Below are positions 9,227 to 16,160 of a DNA stretch of 64,000 nt, in pieces. Source of the DNA: Promethearchaeota archaeon (GTDB lineage: Archaea > Asgardarchaeota > Lokiarchaeia > Sigyniarchaeales > SOKP01); assembly GCA_030606485.1 (NCBI GenBank), contig JAUWGH010000001.1:848751-912750 (forward strand). Reading direction: 5' to 3'. The notes beneath the pieces were generated by a model. It saw only the letters and a list, made by a program, of their open reading frames with translations. It did not search any database and was not told the origin of the DNA. The position numbers and the translations under genes were made by a program. Numbering within the stretch: the first letter of the stretch is position 1; each line of letters begins with the position of its first letter.

Positions 9227-9516
9227 TGTTTTCTAATATCTATTTATTTTTCCATATTTAAATAGTTTTAAATGGTTTTTATTTTCTAAGAAAATACTAG
9301 TATTTTTGTAATTTTGAAATACTAATCCCTCTTAATAAAGTAGGAAAAAAAGTAAAAAAAAATTGAATTTTATATTTTTTTAAAGATTCATCGGGCAACA
9401 CTCGTGGTGATTTCGGTTATTTTTGAATTTTCTCGTTAAAATTATAGCAATTGCAGAAGCTGAGATTAAAAGAATTAAAAGATCATAATCATTAATAATA
9501 GGACTGGGGCATTGAT

Positions 9517-10839
9517 TTAGATCAATATAAAGTCAAGAAATCGAATTGAATAGAAAAGAATAAGACAAATTATTAGAAAACCAATTGATAAATAAATTGC
9601 CTTTTTTACGAGTGTGGAGTATGGAACGGGTTTTTCCTCATATAACCCTAATATTTTGAAAATTTGTACTACATCAATAAATCCAACAACATTCTCGGAT
9701 TTTCGCTTTAACATGAAAGTTTTTGATTTATTAAAAAGTTCTAAGATCTCATCTTTCGTTATTTGAGGTTTTGCTTCCTTTATTAAGGCAATTAATCCAG
9801 CGCAAACTGTCGCTGAAATTGAAGTCCCAGATATCTCATAAGTATCAATTCCTTTAACTGGAACCGTAATCTTCGAGCCGGGAAAATATACTTCTGGTTT
9901 ATAATTATTCACATCAATTAAATCCTTTCCGCTGAAATAAGTGATTTTCCCTTCTTTAGATATTGCACCTACAGTTATAGCACTCTTTGAGGCTCCGGGA
10001 CTCCCTATTGTATTAAATTCAGGCCCAAAATTACCTCCAGAGGTAACAATAATGATGTTTAATTTATTAAATAAAATATCACAAGATTTGGATAAGATAT
10101 CATTTTCATTAGATACTGGATTTAAAGTAGAACTACATATCAGAAGGATATTGAATTTAAAATCATTTTCCAAGATATGATCAAATGCTTTTAAAAAATC
10201 AGAGAAATAAGCAACTCCCGCATTATTAAATATTTTAAAATCAATTATTTTGACATCGGGGCATAATCCAATATATCCTTCACCAAATTCACTTGATTTA
10301 TTCTTTAAAATGTGTGTTAATAACGTTGCATGGAAATTTTCATCGGATGGTTCTTCGTTAGTGAAATTAATTTGATGAATTGAAGAATAATCAAGCGAAA
10401 CGAAATTTTTACCTATTCCTGAATCTAAAAGTGCAATTGAAACATTTTTCCCGGTGAAAGGGAGCAAGGAATTTTTAAATCTCTTAATATTTAATAATTC
10501 AGAGACATTATTCATTGATTGATAAAGTCGTTGATTTTCTTCTATACATTCTATAAGCTCATCTTCCGATAAATCAAAAATCGTTTTCGGGTCAATTTCC
10601 ATTAACAATGAGAGGACTATTTCAAAAGTTGATATAATTTCCAGATTTTTATGATTCTTAATGAATTTTTTTCGATCAGAATCATTTTTAAAGGAGATTA
10701 TTGTTTTAATTTTAGATTCTCTAGCTGATATCAACTGATCTAATGTACTTTTCCCAATTCTTTCTTCGATTTCCTTAGAAATTATTGGTTTGAGTTTTAT
10801 TTTTTCAAGAAAAGAAGGATGTATTTTATCAACATTCAT
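9517..10839 (-). CDS. Subtilisin-like serine peptidase (S8) with C-terminal membrane anchor
   Basis: A 440-residue subtilase. The catalytic triad is visible as Asp139 (ALLDSGIG), His170 (FHATLLTH) and Ser340 (SGTSISAT), with the oxyanion Asn270 in SGGNFGP. The usual HGTH around the histidine is HATL here. Residues 1-120 are a charged, propeptide-like region (possible I9-type inhibitor). There is no N-terminal signal peptide, but residues 415-438 are one hydrophobic helix near the C-terminus, so the protein would be tail-anchored, with the catalytic domain probably cytosolic unless exported unusually. Family function is endoproteolysis; targets are unknown. The start ATG has no clear ribosome binding site. 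Confidence 0.82.
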   Translation of the reverse strand: MNVDKIHPSFLEKIKLKPIISKEIEERIGKSTLDQLISARESKIKTIISFKNDSDRKKFIKNHKNLEIISTFEIVLSLLMEIDPKTIFDLSEDELIECIEENQRLYQSMNNVSELLNIKRFKNSLLPFTGKNVSIALLDSGIGKNFVSLDYSSIHQINFTNEEPSDENFHATLLTHILKNKSSEFGEGYIGLCPDVKIIDFKIFNNAGVAYFSDFLKAFDHILENDFKFNILLICSSTLNPVSNENDILSKSCDILFNKLNIIIVTSGGNFGPEFNTIGSPGASKSAITVGAISKEGKITYFSGKDLIDVNNYKPEVYFPGSKITVPVKGIDTYEISGTSISATVCAGLIALIKEAKPQITKDEILELFNKSKTFMLKRKSENVVGFIDVVQIFKILGLYEEKPVPYSTLVKKAIYLSIGFLIICLILFYSIRFLDFILI

Positions 10840-10859
10840 TTTTTAACATACAGAAGGTC

Positions 10860-11663
10860 TTAAATTTTAAATTTGAGTTCTTTAATAATTTCTTCCACAG
10901 TATAATTACGATGCACTAATAGAGAGATTGCGTTTACCATTTTGGTTGGATCCTCTGCTTGAAATACATTTCGACCCATTGCTACTCCAGATCCTCCAGC
11001 CTGAATGGATTCATATATCATATAAAATACATCAATTTCTGTATTCATTTTAGGTCCCCCTGCAATAATCACCGGAACTGGGCAACCTTTAACAATTTCA
11101 TGAAATGAATCAATATCACCAGTATAATTTGTTTTCACAATATCCGCACCGAGTTCAGCACCTACTCTAACTGCAATATTTACCACTTCGGGGTTATGCT
11201 CATCTGTAATTTTCTTACCTCTTGAATACATCATAGCAAGTAAAGGCATACCCCACTCTCTTGCACTCTCAATAGCTTTATGAGCGTCTTGAAGCATTTC
11301 AGGCTCATCATTTGCTCCAATATTAATATGGATTGATACACCATCAGCTCCCATTTTTATGGCTCTTTCTACACTACAAACTAACACCTTTCTATTTGGA
11401 TCGGGAGATAAACTGGTACCTCCACTTAAATGAATTATAAGTCCAATATCTATTCCATATTGTCTATGTCCAGCACCAACCATACCAGTATGCTCAACAA
11501 CTGCATTTGCCCCACCGATAGCGACACTATCAACCATAGCTGCCATATCTTCAAGACCTTTTATGGTTCCTTCAGACATTCCATGGTCCAGTGGGATAAT
11601 AATAGTTCTTTTTGTTTTTCTATCAAAAATTCTTTCGAATCTAATTCGCTTACCTATATCCAT
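10860..11663 (-). CDS. aroA': 2-amino-3,7-dideoxy-D-threo-hept-6-ulosonate synthase
   Basis: A DhnA-type class I aldolase of ~267 residues. [26 protein letters not shown] (with the Schiff-base lysine) and IIAGGPK are all present, the pattern of archaeal ADH synthase. This enzyme makes the precursor of 3-dehydroquinate in the archaeal shikimate route. A related fructose-bisphosphate aldolase function is possible, because both belong to one family. I start at ATG 11663 ([13 protein letters not shown]), which fits the family; a TTG at 11675 would add four residues. No ribosome binding site is seen, so the message may be leaderless. Shikimate-pathway partners are not in the window. Confidence 0.85.
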   Translation of the reverse strand: MDIGKRIRFERIFDRKTKRTIIIPLDHGMSEGTIKGLEDMAAMVDSVAIGGANAVVEHTGMVGAGHRQYGIDIGLIIHLSGGTSLSPDPNRKVLVCSVERAIKMGADGVSIHINIGANDEPEMLQDAHKAIESAREWGMPLLAMMYSRGKKITDEHNPEVVNIAVRVGAELGADIVKTNYTGDIDSFHEIVKGCPVPVIIAGGPKMNTEIDVFYMIYESIQAGGSGVAMGRNVFQAEDPTKMVNAISLLVHRNYTVEEIIKELKFKI

Positions 11664-11748
11664 AATTTTTTTCAAATTTTTATTTAAATAATGAAATTAT
11701 TAGTATAAAAAATAATACATCTATGAATTTAAATGAAATTTATAATTT

Positions 11749-13311
11749 TTACCATGGAACTCTTATATAAGTATTTCGCGGAATATTAGATTTATTAGGA
11801 TAATCTAGATTATGATGAATCCCTCTACTTTCTTTACGAGAAATGGCACTAACGATAATTATCTTTGCAACTGTTGCCAAATTTCTCAGTTCCACCAGAT
11901 CACTTGAAATTTTGAAATCCCAATAATATTGATTTATTTCATCCAAAAGCACATTAATTCTTTTTTTAGCTCTCTGCAATCTTTTATCGGTTCTTACAAT
12001 ACCAACATAATTCCACATAAATCTTCTAATTTCGTCCCAATTTTGCGAAATGACTACAGCTTCCGTCGAATCCACTGCATTTCCGGGTTCCCATTGAGGA
12101 AAACTCTCATTTTTTACAGAATTCACTTTATCCTTCAAAAATTCAGAACAATTATGTGCAAAAGTTAAACTTTCTAAAATAGAATTACTTGCCAGCCGAT
12201 TAGCTCCATGTAAACCAGTGTATGATACTTCTCCTATTGCGAACAAGTTTTTAATATCACTTTGTCCATTGAGGTCTACCTTTATACCTCCACAACAATA
12301 ATGAGCTGCTGGAACTACTGGAATTGGATCTTTTGTTATATCAATATCAAACTTTAAACATTGCTCATAAACTCCTGGAAAATGTTCTTTTATGAATTCC
12401 AGTTCTTTTACTGATGCAATATCTAAATATACACAATCATCACCAGATTTTTTTAATTCTGCGTCAATTGCTCTTGAAACAATATCTCTAGGTGCCAATT
12501 CTTTTAATTTATGATACCTTTCCATAAATGTTTTTCCACTTTTATTTTTTAATATTGCTCCTTCTCCTCTCAATGCTTCAGTTATCAAAAATGATTTTGC
12601 AAAGGGATGATATAAACAAGTTGGGTGAAATTGAACGAACTCCATATTGGCAATTGTGGCTCCGATTCGGTATGCCATTGCCACCCCATCACCAGAAGCA
12701 ACATCAGGATTAGAAGTATATACATATATTTTTCCAACACCGCCAGTTGCTAAAATCGTAAACTTAGCAGAGATATTATAAATCTCATTATTCTTTTTGT
12801 CTAAAACATAAGCTCCTAAGCACACACGATCTATTCCAAATAAATTTATTACAATATTGTGTTCTCTTATTTCAATGTTATCTAATTCTTTTACTTTAGA
12901 AATTAATGCATTTTGAACAGCTTTACCAGTTAAATCATTTACATGAAAAATTCTGCGCCTTGAATGCCCACCTTCCTGACCTAGATCATAAAAGCCATTT
13001 TTTTTCTTTGTAAAATCAACCCCCCAATTAATCAATTCTTGCAATCTTTCGGGAGCTTGAGTTATTACATTTCTAACAACTGTTTTATCACATAAATCAT
13101 CCCCAGCAATAATTGTATCATTTATATGAGACTCAAAACTATCATTTTTATCCCAAACACATGCGATCCCTCCTTGAGCATACCAAGTGTTAGTTTCAAA
13201 TATGCTTTCCTTTGATAATATTAAGACTGACCCAAATTTGGATAGTTTAATTGCACTTCCTAAGCCAGAAACTCCTGTTCCTATGATTAAAAAGTCAGTT
13301 TTCGTATTCAA
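11749..13311 (-). CDS. nadB: L-aspartate oxidase
   Basis: A 520-residue FAD-dependent oxidase of the succinate dehydrogenase/fumarate reductase flavoprotein family. It has the dinucleotide-binding loop IGTGVSGLGSA near the N-terminus, VQFHPT, EALRGEGA and HYCCGGIKVD, and the helical C-terminal domain (RRFMWNYVGIVR) usual for NadB. It oxidises L-aspartate to iminoaspartate, the first step of de novo NAD synthesis. Length is normal. The TTG start is supported by GAGG eight bases upstream. nadA and nadC are not adjacent. The gene is transcribed divergently from the phosphatase gene. Confidence 0.92.
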   Translation of the reverse strand: MNTKTDFLIIGTGVSGLGSAIKLSKFGSVLILSKESIFETNTWYAQGGIACVWDKNDSFESHINDTIIAGDDLCDKTVVRNVITQAPERLQELINWGVDFTKKKNGFYDLGQEGGHSRRRIFHVNDLTGKAVQNALISKVKELDNIEIREHNIVINLFGIDRVCLGAYVLDKKNNEIYNISAKFTILATGGVGKIYVYTSNPDVASGDGVAMAYRIGATIANMEFVQFHPTCLYHPFAKSFLITEALRGEGAILKNKSGKTFMERYHKLKELAPRDIVSRAIDAELKKSGDDCVYLDIASVKELEFIKEHFPGVYEQCLKFDIDITKDPIPVVPAAHYCCGGIKVDLNGQSDIKNLFAIGEVSYTGLHGANRLASNSILESLTFAHNCSEFLKDKVNSVKNESFPQWEPGNAVDSTEAVVISQNWDEIRRFMWNYVGIVRTDKRLQRAKKRINVLLDEINQYYWDFKISSDLVELRNLATVAKIIIVSAISRKESRGIHHNLDYPNKSNIPRNTYIRVPW

Positions 13312-13479
13312 TGAATTTTCCTCAGTTCAATAAACAAAAGAAATTATACGATTATTAAATACATCAATTTTTTCTAAAATAATATTTTAACTATATAATA
13401 ATTATTCGAATTAAAAAAATTATGAGAAAAGACTTGCCAAATTTTTAAATTAGAAAATATTTTTTATTTTTTAATCAAA

Positions 13480-13495
13480 GAAAACTTAAAAATTT
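13480..13495 (+). promoter_or_regulatory. Putative archaeal promoter (BRE/TATA-like) for the phosphatase gene
   Basis: The sequence GAAAACTTAAAAATTT, an A-rich BRE-like stretch followed by an AT box, lies about 50 bases upstream of the proposed start, a plausible spacing for a short leader. Confidence 0.3.
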
Positions 13496-13533
13496 TGAAT
13501 CTTGTTATTTTAATATACGTTTTAAAACTATTT

Positions 13534-13538
13534 GGTGA
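13534..13538 (+). promoter_or_regulatory. Ribosome binding site GGTGA placing the start at ATA 13545
   Basis: GGTGA is followed by six bases and then the ATA at 13545. Its last three bases are the in-frame stop that bounds the reading frame, so the start must lie between here and GTG 13563. Confidence 0.5.
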
Positions 13539-13544
13539 CTTTTA

Positions 13545-14042
13545 ATAAAAAAAATTAAAAAAGTGTTATTTTTATGTTATGGAAATTCTTGTAGGTCTCC
13601 TGCAGCAGAATATCTAGCAAAAGGTTTAGCAAAAAATAAATATGAAAAGGATTTGTTTGATGTGGAATTTGTATCTGCTGGTCTTATTAATGTTTTTGGA
13701 TATGCTCAGCCAGAAACAGTCAAATTTGCTAAATCTAGAGGAATAAATATGTCAAACTTCATACCACAACTAATTGATTATTATCTTCTAGAATTAAATG
13801 ATTTAATTTTAACTATGGAACAAATACAAGTGAATAAAATCCTTCAACATTTTCCGAAAATTCCAAATCTAAAAGCGAAAGTTTTTACCCTAAAATCATT
13901 TGCAGGTGAAACTAAAGATGTTGATATCCCAGATCCTTATATGACAACTGACGAATATTATAATAAGATATTAGAGGAAATTGAGAAATCCGTAGAATTG
14001 AGCATAAAAAGAATAATCGAATTAAATAAAAACCAAACTTGA
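13545..14042 (+). CDS. Low-molecular-weight protein tyrosine phosphatase
   Basis: A ~165-residue low-Mr phosphotyrosine phosphatase (arsenate-reductase fold). The P-loop CYGNSCRSP matches C-x5-R-S, and the general-acid Asp is in IPDPYMT near the C-terminus. The first conventional start, GTG 13563, would begin directly at VLFLCYGN, cutting the usual basic lead-in. Upstream codons read KKIKKVLFL, as is typical of the family, and begin at ATA 13545, six bases after GGTGA. I take ATA as the start, with GTG 13563 as the alternative. By family it dephosphorylates phosphotyrosine; an arsenate reductase role is less likely without a thioredoxin-type cysteine array. Confidence 0.85.
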   Translation: MKKIKKVLFLCYGNSCRSPAAEYLAKGLAKNKYEKDLFDVEFVSAGLINVFGYAQPETVKFAKSRGINMSNFIPQLIDYYLLELNDLILTMEQIQVNKILQHFPKIPNLKAKVFTLKSFAGETKDVDIPDPYMTTDEYYNKILEEIEKSVELSIKRIIELNKNQT

Positions 14043-14180
14043 ATTTCAATTTTTTTGCGAAATTAAATTATCTCTTAATTTTTTCCGAATCATTTCAAAA
14101 CTTTTAAATAGTTTCTTTATCCTTACTGTTTTGAATATTCTTTCAAGAATATCGTAAATTAAGAGTTTAAAGTGATTATT

Positions 14181-14951
14181 ATGGGATTAGAGATATGGAT
14201 GGTTTTTTGGCCTATAATTATAGTTATTGCTGTAATTATTGGAATCTGGTTTTTAGCGGGGATTAAAGTAATATTGGAATATGAGCGGTTAGTTATATTT
14301 CGTTTAGGAAAATACAAACGAACTATTGGTCCAGGAGTAGTATATGTTTTACCAATCGTTGAATCTTCACGAAAGGTTGATTTGAGGATTGTAACTCAAG
14401 ATATTCCTAGGCAGGAAATTATTACAAGAGATAATATTCCAGTTTTAGCAAATACTGTTGTTTATTTTAAAGTGGAGAGACCAGAAGATGCGGTAATAAA
14501 GATTGAGAATTACACCTATGCTGTGCGGCAATACACACAGGCTGCTCTCAGAGATGTCGTTGGTACTATGGAATTAGATGGTGTATTAACAGAACGAGAT
14601 AAGATTGCACATGATATTAGAGAGATTGTTGATTCGGAAACAAACGAGTGGGGAGTTGATATAAAAGCAATAAAAATCCAGGAAATTGAATTACCAGCTG
14701 AAATGAAACGAGCCATGGCTAAACAAGCAGAAGCTGAACGTGATAAACGTGCAGTAATTATTACTTCAGAAGGAGAACTTATGGCTGCAGAAAATCTACA
14801 AAAAGCAGCTGCGCTTATGGCATCTGAACCAGGAGCTCTACAGCTTAGGACGTTACAAACTATTAGGGATATTGCTCAAGATCCATCCGAAAAAGTTGTT
14901 ATTTTCATGCCAAGTGGTGTTGAAAAGTTAATCCGGAAATTTACAGATTGA
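14181..14951 (+). CDS. SPFH-domain membrane protein (stomatin/slipin family)
   Basis: A 256-residue stomatin/prohibitin-family protein. An N-terminal membrane segment (WMVFWPIIIVIAVIIGIWF) is followed by the SPFH domain (RLVIFRLGKY, GPGVVYVLPI, TVVYFKV) and an alpha-helical oligomerisation tail (MAKQAEAERDKRAVI). Such proteins form ring-like membrane scaffolds and often regulate membrane proteases. The usual NfeD or serine-protease partner is not adjacent. An upstream GTG at 14172 would add three residues; ATG 14181 is preferred. Confidence 0.88.
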   Translation: MGLEIWMVFWPIIIVIAVIIGIWFLAGIKVILEYERLVIFRLGKYKRTIGPGVVYVLPIVESSRKVDLRIVTQDIPRQEIITRDNIPVLANTVVYFKVERPEDAVIKIENYTYAVRQYTQAALRDVVGTMELDGVLTERDKIAHDIREIVDSETNEWGVDIKAIKIQEIELPAEMKRAMAKQAEAERDKRAVIITSEGELMAAENLQKAAALMASEPGALQLRTLQTIRDIAQDPSEKVVIFMPSGVEKLIRKFTD

Positions 14952-14957
14952 GGGGGA
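14951..14957 (+). promoter_or_regulatory. Ribosome binding site placing the HUMPS start at CTG 14965
   Basis: The purine-rich AGGGGGA begins on the last base of the upstream stop codon and ends seven bases before the CTG at 14965. It is among the strongest sites in the window. No ATG or TTG occurs in frame downstream before conserved sequence begins; the first GTG is at 15031. Confidence 0.5.
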
Positions 14958-14964
14958 TTTTTCA

Positions 14965-15642
14965 CTGAGCACACACCTAATTCCTAACCGTCGTTATATT
15001 CAAATAGCATTCAACCATACTACTCAAGAAGTGTGGAGAATAATACGACAAATACCTCGGGACCCAAGGATAATAATTGAAGCTGGTACTCCATATTGTA
15101 AATTAGAGGGAATGGAAGGTGTAAGATTAATTCGAAGATTTTGGAGAGGCATGATTGTAGCGGATTTAAAAACAACAGATGGAGCTATAGCAGAAGTAGC
15201 ATTTGCATATAGAGCGGGGGCAAACGCCGTAACTGCAGCGGGTAGTGCACCAGTTGAAACACTTGACTTTTTTACTCAAATCTGTCAGAGATATCAAATT
15301 TATTCAATGATTGATATGTTAGGTGTTGATAATCCTCTTAGAAAAGTGATGCGTCTAAAAACCAAGCCTGATTTTGTAGTAATTCATAAGGGTAGGGATG
15401 AAGAAAGCAATCCCAGAAGCATAATTCGATATAAAGATATTAATAAAGTTAGATCAAAATTCGATGTATTCATTAGTGTTGCAGGGGGGTTGAAACCTGA
15501 TAATGTACGAACCGCATACTTTAATGGTGCAGACGTAGCGATTTTAAATATAATTAGATCTGGTGAACCAAACGCTGGAATCTATGAAAATGCTAATTTT
15601 AGAATTTTAATTCCGAAATTGTTGGATGAAATTGGAAAGTAA
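14965..15642 (+). CDS. HUMPS/OMPDC-family protein (hexulose-6-phosphate synthase-like)
   Basis: A beta/alpha-barrel protein of the orotidine-5'-phosphate decarboxylase/hexulose-6-phosphate synthase suprafamily. The catalytic D-x-K-x-x-D motif is VADLKTTDG, and the barrel continues with GANAVTAAGSA, DMLGV and VAGGLK. In archaea such enzymes condense or release formaldehyde with ribulose 5-phosphate, supplying pentoses. The first conventional start, GTG 15031, would remove the first barrel strand. Translation of the upstream codons gives HLIPNRRYIQIAFN, which supplies that strand, and leads back to CTG 14965 behind a strong ribosome binding site. I use CTG, giving 225 residues. No Fae domain is fused. 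A T9 tract follows. Confidence 0.78.
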   Translation: MSTHLIPNRRYIQIAFNHTTQEVWRIIRQIPRDPRIIIEAGTPYCKLEGMEGVRLIRRFWRGMIVADLKTTDGAIAEVAFAYRAGANAVTAAGSAPVETLDFFTQICQRYQIYSMIDMLGVDNPLRKVMRLKTKPDFVVIHKGRDEESNPRSIIRYKDINKVRSKFDVFISVAGGLKPDNVRTAYFNGADVAILNIIRSGEPNAGIYENANFRILIPKLLDEIGK

Positions 15643-15666
15643 TCTTAATTAAAATTAATTTTTCTC

Positions 15667-15675
15667 TTTTTTTTT
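15667..15675 (+). terminator. T9 terminator after the SPFH-HUMPS pair
   Basis: Nine consecutive T lie 25 bases beyond the stop codon, a typical archaeal oligo-T termination signal. Confidence 0.45.
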
Positions 15676-15702
15676 ATATTTATTTCAAAGATAGATTAAG
15701 TT

Positions 15703-15716
15703 AAACTTATATATTC
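15703..15716 (+). promoter_or_regulatory. Putative TATA promoter of the small coiled-coil gene
   Basis: AAACTTATATATTC resembles the AAAAGTTTATATAT boxes before 46882 and 62084. It lies ~70 bases upstream of the ATG at 15783. Confidence 0.35.
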
Positions 15717-15782
15717 ACTTCAATATTATTAATTCCAATTAAGGAATTTGAACTGATCCAAAATTTATAATTTAAAACATAA

Positions 15783-15956
15783 ATGAGTGGGCAAATTTCT
15801 CAAGAAAACGTCTTGAGAGAAAAATATGTTAAAAAATTGACAGACCAAGAGAACAAATTCGAAAAAATATCTTCTGAGATAAAAACAATAGATAAAGATC
15901 TTGAAGGTTTAAATGATAACATTTCAAAAAAAATGGATAAACTTAGAGTTAGTTAA
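15783..15956 (+). CDS. Small coiled-coil protein (57 aa)
   Basis: An ORF of 57 codons from ATG to TAA, rich in Lys, Glu, Asp and Ile/Leu spaced in a heptad-like pattern (LREKYVKKL, FEKISSEIKTI, LEGLNDNISKKM), so most of it should be one amphipathic helix or coiled coil. It has a promoter-like box upstream and clean intergenic flanks. No Cys, no membrane segment and no recognisable family. It sits alone between the HUMPS gene and the carboxylase-like operon. It might be a tiny structural or regulatory partner; no function is claimed. Confidence 0.5.
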   Translation: MSGQISQENVLREKYVKKLTDQENKFEKISSEIKTIDKDLEGLNDNISKKMDKLRVS

Positions 15957-16148
15957 AAACCGAGAAAAATTTCATAAAAAATATCCTTTTTCTTAATTTT
16001 TTCCTTTTAGAAAATTCTTTGAAATTAGATGAATGATAAAATACTTTAAAAATTAAAGAAATCTCTTTATAAAATTTTTATACTATTGGTTTATAATATA
16101 TCTTCATAGCAATTTTTTGCAAAAAAAAATTAATTATTATTATTATTT

Positions 16149-16154
16149 GGGTGA
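16149..16154 (+). promoter_or_regulatory. Ribosome binding site GGGTGA placing the start at ATA 16161
   Basis: GGGTGA is followed by exactly six bases and then ATA, the same spacing as at 13534. Its TGA is the in-frame stop bounding the reading frame. Confidence 0.5.
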
Positions 16155-16160
16155 ACAAAA

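Noticed and set aside
16130..16160. ATTATTATTATT simple repeat before the carboxylase-like operon
   Set aside because: Short low-complexity sequence, common in so AT-rich a genome; no structure beyond the ribosome binding site.
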